Of a stretch of DNA of 64,000 bases, positions 1-10,090 are shown in pieces; positions within the stretch are counted from its first letter, which is position 1, and each line of letters starts with the position of its first letter. Both the position numbers and the translations under genes were made by a program. Under the pieces are notes generated by a model. That model was not told where the DNA came from. It made no database searches and saw only the letters and a program-made list of their open reading frames with translations. Origin of the DNA: Streptosporangium amethystogenes (GTDB taxonomy: Bacteria > Actinomycetota > Actinomycetes > Streptosporangiales > Streptosporangiaceae); contig NZ_JOEQ01000001.1 of NCBI RefSeq assembly GCF_000721075.1, positions 248,001-312,000 of the forward strand, read 5' to 3'.

Positions 1-84
1 CTGCACCTCGGGGGAACCGGTGTCGGTCTCACCCTTGGCGTAGTCACCGATGATCTGCTTCTTTGCGGCGGTGTCGAGCGACAC
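1..84 (-). CDS. rpsO: 30S ribosomal protein S15, N-terminal part (runs off the left edge)
   Basis: The 28 visible codons read MSLDTAAKKQIIGDYAKGET and continue DTGSPEVQ, the conserved N-terminus of bacterial S15, which binds 16S rRNA early in assembly of the 30S platform. The start is GTG at 84, with AAGGAG a few bases upstream. The rest lies beyond the left edge. It follows ribF in the same direction, the usual actinobacterial order. A 9-bp hairpin in its leader is listed separately. Confidence 0.93.
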   Translation of the reverse strand, partial: MSLDTAAKKQIIGDYAKGETDTGSPEVQ

Positions 85-105
85 TTTTCTCCTTGAACCT
101 CTACG

Positions 106-145
106 GGCACGCACAATTCCGACTCCCCGAACGACCGTGCGTGCC
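106..145 (-). promoter_or_regulatory. Hairpin in the rpsO leader
   Basis: GGCACGCAC (106-114) and GTGCGTGCC (137-145) form a perfect 9-bp stem with a 22-nt loop, about 20 nt upstream of the rpsO start. Ribosomal protein S15 autoregulates through structured leaders in several bacterial groups, so this is a plausible S15-responsive structure. That role is inferred only from position. Confidence 0.4.
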
Positions 146-333
146 TACAGTCGCCGTGGCGAGATCAGCATCGGGATCACGAGAACACCGATTACAGAGC
201 TGACATGCCAGGTTACCATCGGCCTCGCAGCCCCCGCACATCCTGCGGGAGCACCATGGATCCGGCCCCGTGAACCGCCGATGAACGGGCGCCCGGACCG
301 GCCCCGGTGGCACGGGGATCTGCGCGGGAGAGA

Positions 334-1287
334 TCAGCCTGTCAGGCGCCGCACCTCGTCCACGTCCGCGTGGATCTGCTCGATGAGCGCCTCGATCGAG
401 TCGAACCTGGTGTTGCCGCGGAGCCTCGGCCCGAAGTCGACGGCCACGTGCGCGCCGTAGAGGTCGAGGTCGTCACGGTCGAGCGCGTACGCCTCGACGG
501 TGCGGGGCACACCCTCGAAGGTCGGGTTGGTGCCCACGGAGATCGCCGCGGGCCAGCGCTCGCCGCCGTACGCGGCGGGCAGGTTGCCGGTCTCGACGCC
601 CTGCAGCCAGCCGGCGTAGACGCCGTCGGCGGGGATCGCGGTGAACTCCGGCGACTCCAGGTTGGCCGTCGGGAAACCGAGCTGCCGGCCGCGCTGGTAG
701 CCGCGGACCACCACCCCCTCGACCCGGTGCGGGCGGCCGAGCGTCAGCCTGACCGCCTCCATGTCGCCGGAGGCGATCTGCTCGCGGATCAGCGTGGAGG
801 AGATCGTCTCACCATCGCTGACCAGCGGGACCGCCTCGGCCACGAAGTCGTACTTCTCGCCGAGGGTGCGCAGCGTCTCCACGTCACCGGAGGCCTTGTG
901 GCCGAAGCGGAAGTTCTCCCCCACCACGACCCCGGCGGCGTGCAGCCGGTCGACGAGCACGGTCTGTACGAACTCGTCGGGGCTCATCTGGGAGAACTCC
1001 AGGGTGAACGGCAGGACGCACACCGCGTCGACCCCCAGCCCGGCCAGAAGCTCGGTGCGGTGCCTGGCCGTCGTCAGCCTCGGAGGGTGCGTGCCGGGCC
1101 GCACCACCTCCTCCGGATGCGGGTCGAAGGTCACCACCACCGAGGGCACTCCAAGATCCGCGGCCATCGCGACGGCTCTAGCCACCATCTGCTGATGCCC
1201 GCGGTGAACGCCGTCGAAGACGCCGATCGTGACGACGGACCTGCCCCAGTCCTCGGGCACGTCGTCCAATCCGTGCCAGCCTCGCAC
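334..1287 (-). CDS. ribF: Bifunctional riboflavin kinase / FAD synthetase
   Basis: This cytosolic enzyme phosphorylates riboflavin to FMN and adenylates FMN to FAD. The N-terminal FAD-synthetase domain shows VVTIGVFDGVHRGHQQ with the nucleotidyltransferase HRGH motif. The C-terminal flavokinase domain shows GRQLGFPTANL. I chose GTG at 1287 (RGWHGLDDVPEDWGRSVVTIG) because GGGGAAGAGG precedes it and homologues begin there; the open frame runs to 1413 without family similarity. The product is 317 aa, a normal length. It lies downstream of truB and upstream of rpsO, as usual in actinobacteria. Confidence 0.93.
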   Translation of the reverse strand: MRGWHGLDDVPEDWGRSVVTIGVFDGVHRGHQQMVARAVAMAADLGVPSVVVTFDPHPEEVVRPGTHPPRLTTARHRTELLAGLGVDAVCVLPFTLEFSQMSPDEFVQTVLVDRLHAAGVVVGENFRFGHKASGDVETLRTLGEKYDFVAEAVPLVSDGETISSTLIREQIASGDMEAVRLTLGRPHRVEGVVVRGYQRGRQLGFPTANLESPEFTAIPADGVYAGWLQGVETGNLPAAYGGERWPAAISVGTNPTFEGVPRTVEAYALDRDDLDLYGAHVAVDFGPRLRGNTRFDSIEALIEQIHADVDEVRRLTG

Positions 1288-1422
1288 CGCAGCCTCTTCC
1301 CCTTGTAGCGGATCGACCCCTAAAGCCTGCCATGCTCTTGGACCTTCTCCCCAATCGGGGAGCCCCTTGACGTCGACGTGCCCCCTGACGTCGGTCGAAG
1401 GCGCACCCACCACGTACGGCCG

Positions 1423-2322
1423 TCAGGGGACGAACACCGCCAGGGACTTGGCGATCTTGTCGTGCTCCTCCACCAGTGCCACCAGCGTGCCGTCGGGGCC
1501 GAACACCCCGATGGGTCCGTCTCCCATGCCCAGCGCGGGAAGCCGTCCACCGTGCGCGACGGAGCCCGCCTCCGCCGCGGTCACGTCCCGGCGGGGGAAG
1601 GCCGCCGCGACGGCGTCGGCCATCGGCAGGATCACGCACTCGGCGGCGAGCCCCTCCAGGGTGTGGGCCGCCGACAGGTCGTAGGGGCCCACCCGGGTAC
1701 GGCGCAGGGCGGTCAGGTGGCCTCCGACGCCCAGGCCGGCGCCCAGGTCGCGGGCGAGCGCGCGGATATAGGTGCCGCTGGAGCAGGAGACCGAGGCGTC
1801 GACGTCGACGAGGTCACCGTGCCGTCGCACCGCGGTGATCTCGAAACCCGACACGGTCACCGGGCGCGGCTTGAGCGCGACCTCCTCCCCCGCCCTGGCT
1901 CGCTTGTAGGCCCGTTCGCCGTTCACCTTGATGGCGCTGACCTGCGGCGGGATCTGCATGATCGGACCGGTCAGCGCGGCGACCCCCGTGCGGACATCCT
2001 CATCGGTGACACCAGCCGCCGACGCCGTAGCGATGATCTCCCCTTCGGCGTCGTCGGTGTTGGTGGCCTGGCCGAGGCGGATCGTGGCGTCGTAGCCCTT
2101 CTCGGTGAGCGCGAGATGGCCGAGCAGGCGGGTGGCCTTCTCGACGCCGACCACCAGCACTCCGGTGGCCATCGGGTCGAGGGTGCCCGCGTGGCCGACC
2201 TTGCGGGTGCCCGCGATACCGCGGAGCTTGGCCACGACATCGTGCGAGGTCCACTCGGCGGGCTTGTCAACGATGATCAGCCCGCTCGGCGGCGGGATGC
2301 GCTTGGCGCGAGCCGTGCTCAA
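1423..2322 (-). CDS. truB: tRNA pseudouridine(55) synthase
   Basis: TruB makes pseudouridine 55 in the T-loop of tRNAs. The 299-aa protein opens with GLIIVDKPAEWTSHDVV and carries GHAGTLDPMATGVL, where D49 should be the catalytic aspartate. A conserved RALARDLG motif appears in the second half. It sits between the DHH phosphoesterase and ribF in the translation block and is probably co-transcribed with them. Length is typical. Confidence 0.96.
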   Translation of the reverse strand: MSTARAKRIPPPSGLIIVDKPAEWTSHDVVAKLRGIAGTRKVGHAGTLDPMATGVLVVGVEKATRLLGHLALTEKGYDATIRLGQATNTDDAEGEIIATASAAGVTDEDVRTGVAALTGPIMQIPPQVSAIKVNGERAYKRARAGEEVALKPRPVTVSGFEITAVRRHGDLVDVDASVSCSSGTYIRALARDLGAGLGVGGHLTALRRTRVGPYDLSAAHTLEGLAAECVILPMADAVAAAFPRRDVTAAEAGSVAHGGRLPALGMGDGPIGVFGPDGTLVALVEEHDKIAKSLAVFVP

Positions 2323-2355
2323 TGGGATTCCTTTGACAGATGTGTCAGGAGAGTT

Positions 2356-3354
2356 CTACAGCAGTGCCCGGAGACTGGCGATCGTCTCCTCGACGGGCAG
2401 GTGGGAGGTGAAACCCGCCGCCTTGGCGTGCCCGCCGCCGCCCAGTTCGGCACAGACGCGTGAGACGTCCACCCCGCCCTTGGAGCGCGTCGAGACCTGC
2501 CAGGCGCCCTCGTCGTCCTCCTTGAGGATCGCGGCGACATCCGCCTCGTCGGTGCGCCGGACCACGTCGATGATCCCCTCCACCTCGTCGTACGGCAGCC
2601 CGTGCGCGGCCCGGTCGGCCCGGGTGACGAACGTCCAGACCAGGCCGCCGCCCACCTCGGGCTCCAGCCGAACCCGCTCCAGCGCGGCACCGAGCACCTT
2701 CAGGTAGCCGAACGGGGAGCGGTCCCACAGCTCACGGGCGATCTGCGCGGGGTCAAGCCCGCATGCCACCAGCCGAGCGGCCATGGCATGTGCCCGCGGG
2801 GTGGTGGAGGAGTGCCGGAACGAGCCGGTGTCGGTGACGAGCCCGACGTACAGGCAGGTCGCGATGGCCCCGTCGATCGGCAGGCCGAGCCTGCGGATCA
2901 ACTCCTCGGCGAGCACGGCGGTGGCGGCGGCGGCGGGATCGATCAGGTTGAGCGTGCCGAACCCGAGGTTGGACGGGTGGTGGTCCAGCACGATCAGCTC
3001 TCGCGCCCTGACCGCGTTTCCGGCCAGCGTGCCAAGACGCTCGACGGTGGGGACGTCGAAGGTGACCATCACCTCCGGCACCGCGGGATAGCGCGCGGGG
3101 TCGGTCAGCAGGTCCTGCCCCGGCAGGAAGCGGAGCAGCCTGGGCACCTGGAAACTCCGGTCGCCGAAGGACGCGGTGACCCGCTTGCCCGCCGCGCGCA
3201 GCGCGAGCCCGACGGCCAGTGTGGAGCCGAGCGCGTCACCGTCGGGCGAGACATGACAGGCCAGCGCGACCTCGTCCGCGGCAGAGATGAGCTCGACGGC
3301 CCGGTCCCAGTCTTGGCCGGAGACCGGGCCGTCGTCACGCGGATCGGGCATCAC
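2356..3354 (-). CDS. nrnA: DHH-family oligoribonuclease / pAp phosphatase (NrnA-like)
   Basis: The protein degrades short oligoribonucleotides and may dephosphorylate 3'-phosphoadenosine 5'-phosphate. The 332-aa sequence has metal-binding [11 protein letters not shown] (about 34-44), the diagnostic VLDHHPSN (DHH at 124-126), and the DHHA1 motif [13 protein letters not shown] near the C-terminus. Its GTG start at 3354 overlaps the rbfA stop in a GTGA arrangement, which suggests translational coupling; an ATG at 3351 is an alternative. Linkage to rbfA and truB is standard in actinobacteria. Confidence 0.88.
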   Translation of the reverse strand: MMPDPRDDGPVSGQDWDRAVELISAADEVALACHVSPDGDALGSTLAVGLALRAAGKRVTASFGDRSFQVPRLLRFLPGQDLLTDPARYPAVPEVMVTFDVPTVERLGTLAGNAVRARELIVLDHHPSNLGFGTLNLIDPAAAATAVLAEELIRRLGLPIDGAIATCLYVGLVTDTGSFRHSSTTPRAHAMAARLVACGLDPAQIARELWDRSPFGYLKVLGAALERVRLEPEVGGGLVWTFVTRADRAAHGLPYDEVEGIIDVVRRTDEADVAAILKEDDEGAWQVSTRSKGGVDVSRVCAELGGGGHAKAAGFTSHLPVEETIASLRALL

Positions 3355-3833
3355 GTCGCGGAGCGTCCCGCACGCTCCGAGGATTCGTCCTCTTCGTCCT
3401 CAAAGTCGTGGTCCCTGTCCTCGGGCTTGCGGTAGGGGTCGGCGTCCCCCGCGTGCAGGGCCCCCTCGGCCCGCTTGGCGATCTCCACGTCCCTGGCCTT
3501 CGCCTCGGCGAGCAGGTCCTCCAGGTGACGGGCGGTGTCCGGGAGCGGGTCGTGGGTGAACGTCAGCGTCGGCGTGTGCCGCAGACCCGTCTGGCGGCCC
3601 ACCTCCGAACGAATGAGCCCCTTGGCGCTCTCCAGCGCCAGGGCGGAGTCGGCTCGCTCCGCCTCAGAGCCGAAAACGGTGTAGAACACCGTGGCGTCGC
3701 TCAGGTCGTTGGTGATCCGCGTGTCCGTCACGGTCACGAACCCCAGCCTGGGGTCCTTGATCCGGCGCTCCAGCATCTCCGCCACGACCTGCTGGATCCG
3801 GTCGGCGATCTTGCGTGCTCGTGCGGCGTCCAT
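3351..3833 (-). CDS. rbfA: Ribosome-binding factor A
   Basis: RbfA is a KH-fold assembly factor that matures the 5' end of 16S rRNA. The 160-aa product begins [22 protein letters not shown] and contains [17 protein letters not shown], both characteristic. A charged Asp/Glu-rich tail of about 40 residues extends past the KH core, longer than in enterobacteria but common in actinomycetes. It lies between DUF503 and the NrnA-like gene and overlaps the latter by 4 nt. Confidence 0.95.
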   Translation of the reverse strand: MDAARARKIADRIQQVVAEMLERRIKDPRLGFVTVTDTRITNDLSDATVFYTVFGSEAERADSALALESAKGLIRSEVGRQTGLRHTPTLTFTHDPLPDTARHLEDLLAEAKARDVEIAKRAEGALHAGDADPYRKPEDRDHDFEDEEDESSERAGRSAT

Positions 3834-3900
3834 AGCTCCCCCCTTCTTGTGGGAACGGCCGGAGCGGGAGGGGTGTCTCCGCCGCCGACCGTCTCCACAC

Positions 3901-4200
3901 CTAGTCTTCGTCCTCGTTGTAGAGCCGGTGTCTGGCGGACAGCAACTCGATCTCCGGGCGGAAGGCGATCAGCCGCTCGCAGTCGTCCAGCACCGCACCG
4001 CAGTTGGCGGCGGTGGCGGAGACGACCGCGATCCCGATCTCGGTACGGCGGTGCAGATCGAGATGACCGGTCTCCGCCACGGCCACACCGGGGAACCGTC
4101 GCTGTACCTCGGCGACGATGGGACGCACCACCGAGCGCTTCTGCTTCAGCGAGTGGACCTCGCCGAGCAGGATGTCCAATGTCAGGGCACCTACATACAT
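3901..4200 (-). CDS. DUF503 / YlxP-like protein
   Basis: This 99-aa protein ([20 protein letters not shown]) matches the DUF503 family: a small alpha/beta protein found between infB and rbfA in Gram-positive translation operons. The [11 protein letters not shown] motif and the [20 protein letters not shown] segment are typical. Its biochemical role is not established; position suggests ribosome assembly. A strong hairpin separates it from infB. Confidence 0.87.
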   Translation of the reverse strand: MYVGALTLDILLGEVHSLKQKRSVVRPIVAEVQRRFPGVAVAETGHLDLHRRTEIGIAVVSATAANCGAVLDDCERLIAFRPEIELLSARHRLYNEDED

Positions 4201-4249
4201 AGTGGATCACCCGCCACGATCGTCACTGTGGCCCCTCCGGGGCGGGCCG

Positions 4250-4283
4250 CCCGCCGGCCGCCCCAGAAGGGGCGGCCGGCGGG
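4250..4283. terminator. 15-bp perfect hairpin between infB and DUF503
   Basis: CCCGCCGGCCGCCCC (4250-4264) pairs perfectly with 4269-4283 around the 4-nt loop AGAA. There is no U-tract, so it resembles the U-less terminators common in actinomycetes. Because the operon appears to continue into DUF503 and rbfA, it may act as a partial terminator or a processing/stability element. Confidence 0.65.
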
Positions 4284-4309
4284 ACGGTCCTGCTGCCCTG
4301 TCCGGGGCA

Positions 4310-7300
4310 TCAGACGCGCGGCTTCTCCCGCATCTCGAAGGTCTCGATGACGTCATCGATCTTGATGTCGCTGTAGCCGACACCGATACCGCACTCGTAC
4401 CCTTCGCGCACCTCGGTCGCGTCGTCCTTGAAACGGCGCAGCGAGGAGACGGTGAGGTTGTCGGAGATGACGACCCCGCCGCGGATGATCCGGGCCTTGC
4501 TGTTGCGGACGATCGTGCCCGAACGGACCAGCGCACCGGCGATGTTGCCGATCTTCGGCACCTTGAAGACCTCGCGGACTTCGGCGGTGCCCATCTGGAC
4601 CTCTTCGAACTCCGGCTTGAGCATGCCCTTGAGGGCCGCCTCGATCTCCTCGATCGCCTGGTAGATGACCGAGTAGTAGCGGATGTCGACGCCCTCGCGC
4701 TCGGCCAGATCGCGCGCCCTGACCTCGGGACGCACGTTGAAGCCGATGATGACCGCGTTGTCGTCGGCGACCGCCAGGTTGACGTCGTACTCGGTGATCG
4801 CACCGACGGCGCGGTGGAGCACCCGCAGGCGCACCTCGTCACCGACGTCGATCTTGAGCAGCGCGTCTTCCAGAGCCTCGACGGAACCGGAGACGTCACC
4901 CTTGATGATGAGCTTGAGCTCGTCGACCTGGCCCTTCTCCATCTCGCTGAAGAGCTCTTCGAGGGTGCGGCGACGGCCGGACTTGGCCATGTCCGCGATG
5001 CGCTTGCGCGCCGCGCGCTGCTGGGCGATCTGGCGTGCCATCCGGTCGTCGGTGACGACGATGAAGTTGTCACCGGCACCCGGCACCGCGGTCAGACCGA
5101 GGACCGCCACCGGACGGGACGGGTCGGCCTCGGTGATCGCCTCGCCCTTGTCGTCGAGCATCGCCCGGACGCGGCCGAAGGCCTCGCCACAGACGATCGA
5201 GTCGCCGACCCGGAGCGTGCCGCGCTGGACCAGCACGGTCGCGACCGGACCGCGGCCCTTGTCGAGGTGGGCCTCGATGGCGACGCCCTGCGCGTCCATC
5301 GTGTCGTTGGCCCGCAGGTCGAGCTCGGCGTCCGCGGTGAGCAGGATGGCCTCGAGAAGGTTCTCGATGCCGGTCCCGTTCTTGGCGGAGATGTCGACGA
5401 ACATCGTGGTGCCGCCGTACTCCTCGGCGACCAGGCCGTACTCGGTGAGCTGGGCGCGCACCTTGCTCGGGTCCGCCCCCTCCTTGTCGACCTTGTTCAC
5501 CGCGACGACGATCGGCACGTCGGCCGCCTGGGCGTGGTTGAGCGCCTCGATGGTCTGCGGCTTCACACCGTCGTCGGCCGCGACGACCAGGACGGCGATG
5601 TCGGTCACCTTGGCACCTCGGGCACGCATGGCGGTGAACGCCTCGTGACCCGGGGTGTCGATGAAGGTGATCTTCCGGTCCTCGCCCTCGTGCTCGGTGG
5701 CGATCTGGTAGGCACCGATGTGCTGGGTGATGCCACCCGCCTCCTGCGCCACCTCGTTGGTGTTGCGGATGGCGTCGAGCAGCTTGGTCTTACCGTGGTC
5801 GACGTGACCCATGACGGTCACCACCGGCGGGCGCGCGACCAGGTCGGACTCGTCGCCCTCGTCCTCGCCGAACTCGATGTCGAAGGTCTCCAGGAGCTCG
5901 CGGTCCTCCTCCTCCGGGCTGACCACAAGCAGGTTGTAGTCGAGCTCGGCGGCCAGAAGCTGGAGCGTCTCCTCGTTGACCGACTGCGTGGCGGTCACCA
6001 TCTCGCCCAGGTGCAGCATGATCTGCACCAGGGACGCCGGGATCGCGCCGATCTTGTCGGCGAAGTCCGACAGGGAGGCGCCACGCGACAGGCGGATCGT
6101 CTGCCCGTTGCCGCGAGGAGCCTGCACGCCACCGATCGCCGGGGCCTGCATGTTGTCGAACTCTTGACGCCGCTGGCGCTTGGACTTGCGACCGCGGGTC
6201 GGACGTCCGCCGGGACGGCCGAACGCGCCCGCGGTGCCTCCACCGCGGCCACGGCCACCGCCACCGGGACGGCCGGCGAAACCGCCGCCACCGCCACCGG
6301 GACCACCGGTTCCGGTACCGGGACGACCAGCGCCGCCACCGCCACCCGGACGGCCGGCGAAACCGCCGCCACCACCGGGGCGACCAGCGCCGCCACCGGG
6401 ACGACCAGCGCCGCCACCGGGACGACCGGCACCCGCGCCGCCACCGGGACGACCAGCGCCGCCACCGGGACCGGCGGGCCGGCCCTGCGGCATCATCATC
6501 GGGCTGGGACGCGGACCACCGGGACGCGGACCACCGGGGCCACCCGCGCCGCCACCGGGACGCGGGCCACCCGCGCCGGGACCCGGACGCGGGCCGGCCG
6601 CACCGGGCGGACCGGAACGGGCGCCGGGCGGACGGGGACCGGCGTTGTCGCGGCTCTCGCGGGGACCGCGATCCTCACGCGGACCAGGACGCGGCCCTCT
6701 GTCGCCGGGGCCGCCGTCGCGGCCGGGACCACCGGGGCCACCGGGACCGCCGGGACGCGGCGGACGGGCCTGGCCCATGCCGCTGGCGTTCGACGAGAAC
6801 GGGTTGTTGCCGGGGCGCGGACCACGCGGGCCCGGACGCGGACCCGGCTTGGGCGCACCCGCGCCGGCACCGGTCCTGGGACCCGAGGGCGCTCCGCCGG
6901 GACCACCCGAGGGACGACCCTCCGGACGTGCCTCGGGGCGCGCCGCCGGACCGGGGCGCGGAGCGGGCCGCGGACCCGGCTTGGGGCCGGAGGCCGCCGG
7001 GCGGCCGCTGTCGCTGCGGGGCGCCTCGAAGCGCGGCGGCTGCACCTGCGGCGGCTGCTGCCGCGGCGGCTGCGGAGGCTGCGCCTGCTGGGGCTCCGGC
7101 TTGGGAACGACCGGCGGGGCCTGCGGCGCGGGCGCCGCAGGACGAGCCGGTACGGGACCCGGTCGCGGTCCCGGCCGAGGGGCCGGTCCCGGTTTGGGGA
7201 TGGATGCCGGCGCCGAGGAGGTGCCGTTTGGCTGGCCGTCACCCGGCCGAGGTGCCGCCTGAGGCGGCCTGGGGCCTCTGCCCCTGTCGGACGAACCCTT

Positions 7301-7462
7301 ACTGGGGCCGCCCAGCGCTTCCGTGAGCCTGCGGACTACCGGTGCTTCGATAGTCGAGGACGCCGAACGCACGAACTCGCCCATCTCCTGGAGCTTGGCC
7401 ATAACGACCTTGCTCTCCACACCGAACTCCTTGGCGAGCTCGTATACCCGGACCTTCGCCAC
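4310..7462 (-). CDS. infB: Translation initiation factor IF-2
   Basis: IF-2 is the GTPase that places fMet-tRNA on the 30S subunit and drives subunit joining. The 1050-aa protein has an N-terminal IF2_N domain ([20 protein letters not shown]), then a Gly/Pro/Arg-rich linker over roughly residues 60-410 with repeats such as GRPGGGAG. A second IF2_N segment follows, then the G domain with GHVDHGKT near residue 550, IDTPGHEAF and NKVDK. C-terminal domains follow. The long low-complexity linker is typical of actinobacterial IF-2 but large. The very long opposite-strand frames here are composition artefacts. Confidence 0.97.
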   Translation of the reverse strand: MAKVRVYELAKEFGVESKVVMAKLQEMGEFVRSASSTIEAPVVRRLTEALGGPSKGSSDRGRGPRPPQAAPRPGDGQPNGTSSAPASIPKPGPAPRPGPRPGPVPARPAAPAPQAPPVVPKPEPQQAQPPQPPRQQPPQVQPPRFEAPRSDSGRPAASGPKPGPRPAPRPGPAARPEARPEGRPSGGPGGAPSGPRTGAGAGAPKPGPRPGPRGPRPGNNPFSSNASGMGQARPPRPGGPGGPGGPGRDGGPGDRGPRPGPREDRGPRESRDNAGPRPPGARSGPPGAAGPRPGPGAGGPRPGGGAGGPGGPRPGGPRPSPMMMPQGRPAGPGGGAGRPGGGAGAGRPGGGAGRPGGGAGRPGGGGGFAGRPGGGGGAGRPGTGTGGPGGGGGGFAGRPGGGGRGRGGGTAGAFGRPGGRPTRGRKSKRQRRQEFDNMQAPAIGGVQAPRGNGQTIRLSRGASLSDFADKIGAIPASLVQIMLHLGEMVTATQSVNEETLQLLAAELDYNLLVVSPEEEDRELLETFDIEFGEDEGDESDLVARPPVVTVMGHVDHGKTKLLDAIRNTNEVAQEAGGITQHIGAYQIATEHEGEDRKITFIDTPGHEAFTAMRARGAKVTDIAVLVVAADDGVKPQTIEALNHAQAADVPIVVAVNKVDKEGADPSKVRAQLTEYGLVAEEYGGTTMFVDISAKNGTGIENLLEAILLTADAELDLRANDTMDAQGVAIEAHLDKGRGPVATVLVQRGTLRVGDSIVCGEAFGRVRAMLDDKGEAITEADPSRPVAVLGLTAVPGAGDNFIVVTDDRMARQIAQQRAARKRIADMAKSGRRRTLEELFSEMEKGQVDELKLIIKGDVSGSVEALEDALLKIDVGDEVRLRVLHRAVGAITEYDVNLAVADDNAVIIGFNVRPEVRARDLAEREGVDIRYYSVIYQAIEEIEAALKGMLKPEFEEVQMGTAEVREVFKVPKIGNIAGALVRSGTIVRNSKARIIRGGVVISDNLTVSSLRRFKDDATEVREGYECGIGVGYSDIKIDDVIETFEMREKPRV

Positions 7463-7605
7463 TGCACTCCCTTGTCTCGGCCCGGGAGGCGGTGCCGCCG
7501 GACCGTCGTTACGTTGACGTACTCATCGCCGCATGCTCATCAGGCGCTCATAGCTATCTGACCAGCCCATCAAATCGGCGTCCTACATGACAGTCGGTAA
7601 CCATT

Positions 7606-7908
7606 TCACCCGATCCTTTCAGCCTGTTGCTCTTCCAGGTGGCCACGCAGCCGCGACGGGTCGAGCGGAACCGCAACGCGAAACGCACGCGGAAACGCTC
7701 GGCGACGCTCTGCGAGTTCGAGACAGCTCAGGGTTGGATGCAGTGAAGCACCACGCCCCTGGAGCCGTCTTCGCAGGTCAGGGACTATAACGCCCTCGAC
7801 CACCACCAGGCGGAGCAGCTCGGAGGAAACCGTGCGAACCCGGCACCCCACACACGTTCTCAGTGGGGCAGCCTGGCCACCATATTCCAGCTTACCGTGT
7901 GGACGCAT
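7606..7908 (-). CDS. ylxR: YlxR (DUF448) RNA-binding protein
   Basis: This 100-aa basic protein contains the diagnostic [10 protein letters not shown] near its N-terminus and [14 protein letters not shown], the YlxR fold associated with RNA binding. The first 17 nt overlap the end of nusA, the standard partner. In other bacteria YlxR homologues affect transcription and RNase P; no specific role can be read here. The ATG at 7908 is the only good start before the Cys motif. Confidence 0.85.
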   Translation of the reverse strand: MRPHGKLEYGGQAAPLRTCVGCRVRTVSSELLRLVVVEGVIVPDLRRRLQGRGASLHPTLSCLELAERRRAFPRAFRVAVPLDPSRLRGHLEEQQAERIG

Positions 7909-8899
7909 CTGCGGAACCTGCCGCGTCCCCCGGTTGGGTGTCGGGACGGATGTCGATGCGCCAGCCGGTGAGGCGATTGGCCAGCCGGGCGTTCTGCCCC
8001 TCCTTGCCGATGGCGAGGGAGAGCTGATAGTCCGGCACGGTCACCCGCGCGGCACGGCCGTCAAAATCGATCACCTCTACATGGGAAACACGCGCCGGCG
8101 ACAGGGCATTCCCCACAAACTCCGCGGGGTCCTCCGACCAGTCGATGATGTCGATCTTCTCACCGTGCAACTCGGTCATCACGTTGCGCACGCGCGAGCC
8201 CATCGGGCCGATGCAGGCGCCCTTGGCGTTCACCCCCGGCCGCCGCGACCTGACCGCGAGCTTGGTGCGGTGACCGGCCTCGCGGGCGATGGCGGCGATC
8301 TCCACCGTACCGTCGGCGATCTCCGGCACCTCCAGCGCGAAGAGCTTCTTCACCAGCCCCGGGTGGGTGCGCGACAGGGTCACCGAGGGGCCCTTGTGCC
8401 CCTTCTTGACCTGGACCACGTAACAGCGGATCCGCTCGCCGTGGACGTACTCCTCACCCGGGACCTGCTCGCTGTGCGGCAGCACCGCCTCGATCTTGCC
8501 CAGGTCGACCAGGACCACTCTCGGGTCCTTGCCCTGCTGGATGACGCCGGCCACCAGCTCGCCCTCGCGGCTGGCGAACTCCCCGAAGTTGATCTCGTCC
8601 TCGGCGTCACGGAGCTGCTGCAGGATGACCTGCTTGGCGGTGGTCGCGGCGATGCGGCTGAAGTTGCCCGGGGTGTCGTCGAACTCCCTGAGCACCTCCC
8701 CGCTCTCGTCGTCGAGTTCGGCGGCGAAGATGGTCACGTGCCCGGACTTGCGGTCGAGCTCGGCGCGCGCCTTGGCCGCCGCGCCCTCGCTCCGGAAATA
8801 TGCGATCAGCAGCGCGTCCTCGATCGCCTTGACGACCAGGTCGAAGGAGATGTCCTTCTCCCGCTCCAGGCTGCGCAGGACGCTCATGTCGATGTCCAC
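7892..8899 (-). CDS. nusA: Transcription termination/antitermination factor NusA
   Basis: NusA binds RNA polymerase and nascent RNA to control pausing, termination and antitermination. The 335-aa protein starts [20 protein letters not shown] and has the NusA N-terminal domain, an S1 domain ([18 protein letters not shown]), and two KH domains ([40 protein letters not shown]). It lacks the C-terminal acidic repeats of E. coli NusA, as is normal for actinobacteria. It sits 12 nt after rimP and overlaps ylxR. Confidence 0.96.
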   Translation of the reverse strand: MDIDMSVLRSLEREKDISFDLVVKAIEDALLIAYFRSEGAAAKARAELDRKSGHVTIFAAELDDESGEVLREFDDTPGNFSRIAATTAKQVILQQLRDAEDEINFGEFASREGELVAGVIQQGKDPRVVLVDLGKIEAVLPHSEQVPGEEYVHGERIRCYVVQVKKGHKGPSVTLSRTHPGLVKKLFALEVPEIADGTVEIAAIAREAGHRTKLAVRSRRPGVNAKGACIGPMGSRVRNVMTELHGEKIDIIDWSEDPAEFVGNALSPARVSHVEVIDFDGRAARVTVPDYQLSLAIGKEGQNARLANRLTGWRIDIRPDTQPGDAAGSADASTR

Positions 8900-8911
8900 G
8901 AGGCTTCCCCC

Positions 8912-9412
8912 TTAGCCCTCGTCGCCGTCTTCGCCGTCGTCTTCGGCGTCGTCGAGCCGGCGGAATTCCACCTGAACCCGTCCTCGGGTCAGGTCCTCAT
9001 AGTCGATGCGGCGCGGCGCGCCGTCGACGTCCAGCTCCACACCGGTCTCGTCGGTGACGACGATCCGGCCCTCCACGGCGGTGCCGTCCCTCAGGTCGGC
9101 CTTGACCAGCCTCCGCACCGCGCGGCGCCAGTGGCGCGGCTCGGTGAGCGGGCGGTCCACCCCCGGGGAGGAGACCTCCAGCACGTACGGGGTGCCTCCC
9201 ATCGCGTCGTCGGCGTCCAGCGTCGCGGAGACCGCGTGGCTGACCTCCGCGACGTCGTCGAGGCTCACGCCGCCGTCACGGTCGACGACGACACGTAGCA
9301 GCCGCCTCTTGCCCGCGGGGGTGACCGTGACGTCCTCCAAGTCGAGCCCCTCGGCTCCGACGACAGGTTCCAGAAGCTTCATCAGGCGGTCGCGGGATGT
9401 GGCGTTGCCCAT
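8912..9412 (-). CDS. rimP: Ribosome maturation factor RimP
   Basis: RimP assists 30S maturation. The 166-aa protein has the conserved VVGAEGLDLEDVTV and YVLEVSSPGVDRPLTEPRHW motifs and ends in an acidic tail. It heads the rimP-nusA-ylxR-infB operon, so its promoter should lie in 9413-9604, which it shares divergently with the lipoprotein gene at 9605. Confidence 0.95.
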   Translation of the reverse strand: MGNATSRDRLMKLLEPVVGAEGLDLEDVTVTPAGKRRLLRVVVDRDGGVSLDDVAEVSHAVSATLDADDAMGGTPYVLEVSSPGVDRPLTEPRHWRRAVRRLVKADLRDGTAVEGRIVVTDETGVELDVDGAPRRIDYEDLTRGRVQVEFRRLDDAEDDGEDGDEG

Positions 9413-9604
9413 GCCGACCTCCCATTGTCACGATCTCAGCCGGGCGGACCTCGCCCATGCGATTAACCAGCCTATCCACACCAGGGCGTGGAAACAGCGC
9501 CACTCGGTGTGGCGGAGCCGTCCGAGAAGCGAGGTGGGTGCCATTATTCCAAGCCCGTACGATGCTAGGTGCGTCAGCTGCCGACACAGAACCGGAGGTC
9601 GTCC

Positions 9605-10090
9605 GTGCGTTCCGTCTCCCGGCGCGCCCTGTTGCGGGGCGGTGCTCTCGGGGTGGCGGCCGTGGCCGCCGCGGGCTGCGCCGCCGAGGAACGGGTGCCT
9701 CCGGTGGCCGAGCGCCCCGATCCCGAGACCGTGCTCCTGCGGGAGCTGATCGCGGGCAAGGAGCGGGCAGTGGCCCTGTACGCCTCGGCCGCCTCGTCCA
9801 GGCTCACGCCCTTCAGGCAGCGGCACGAGGCCCATCTGGCCGAGCTCCGCCGCCGTCTCCCGCCCGCCGCCGTCTCCGCGACGCCCACCCCCTCACCCAC
9901 CTCCTCGCCCTCCGGTGGCGCGTCCACGGGCGGCAAGGCGTCGGTGCGGGCCCTTCGCGATCTGGAGCGCAGGGCGGCCGCGCTCCGTGCCCGGCAGGTC
10001 GAGGGGGCCTCGCCCCCGCTGGCCCAGCTGATCGCGTCCATCGGCGCCTGCGAGGCCGCGCACGCCCTGGCCCTGTCGAGATCGCTGTGA
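9605..10090 (+). CDS. Tat-type lipoprotein paired with DUF4439
   Basis: The 161-aa product has an RR-containing signal (SVSRRALLRGGALGVAAVAA) ending in AAGCAAE, a lipobox, so it is probably a Tat-exported lipoprotein. The mature part is helical, with a Thr/Pro/Ser-rich linker near residues 96-116. GTG at 9605 is preferred because GGAGG lies 6 nt upstream; an earlier GTG at 9569 is possible. Its stop overlaps the start of the DUF4439 gene (GTGA), so the two are co-translated. Function unknown. Confidence 0.75.
   Translation: MRSVSRRALLRGGALGVAAVAAAGCAAEERVPPVAERPDPETVLLRELIAGKERAVALYASAASSRLTPFRQRHEAHLAELRRRLPPAAVSATPTPSPTSSPSGGASTGGKASVRALRDLERRAAALRARQVEGASPPLAQLIASIGACEAAHALALSRSL

Noticed and set aside
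6200..7100. CRISPR-like repetitive DNA in infB
   Set aside because: Repeats are codons for Gly/Pro/Arg motifs in the IF-2 linker, not regular repeats with spacers.
4118..7561. Very long plus-strand frame opposite infB
   Set aside because: It is antisense to a clear infB and its Gly/Arg/Thr-rich composition follows from the GC-rich linker.
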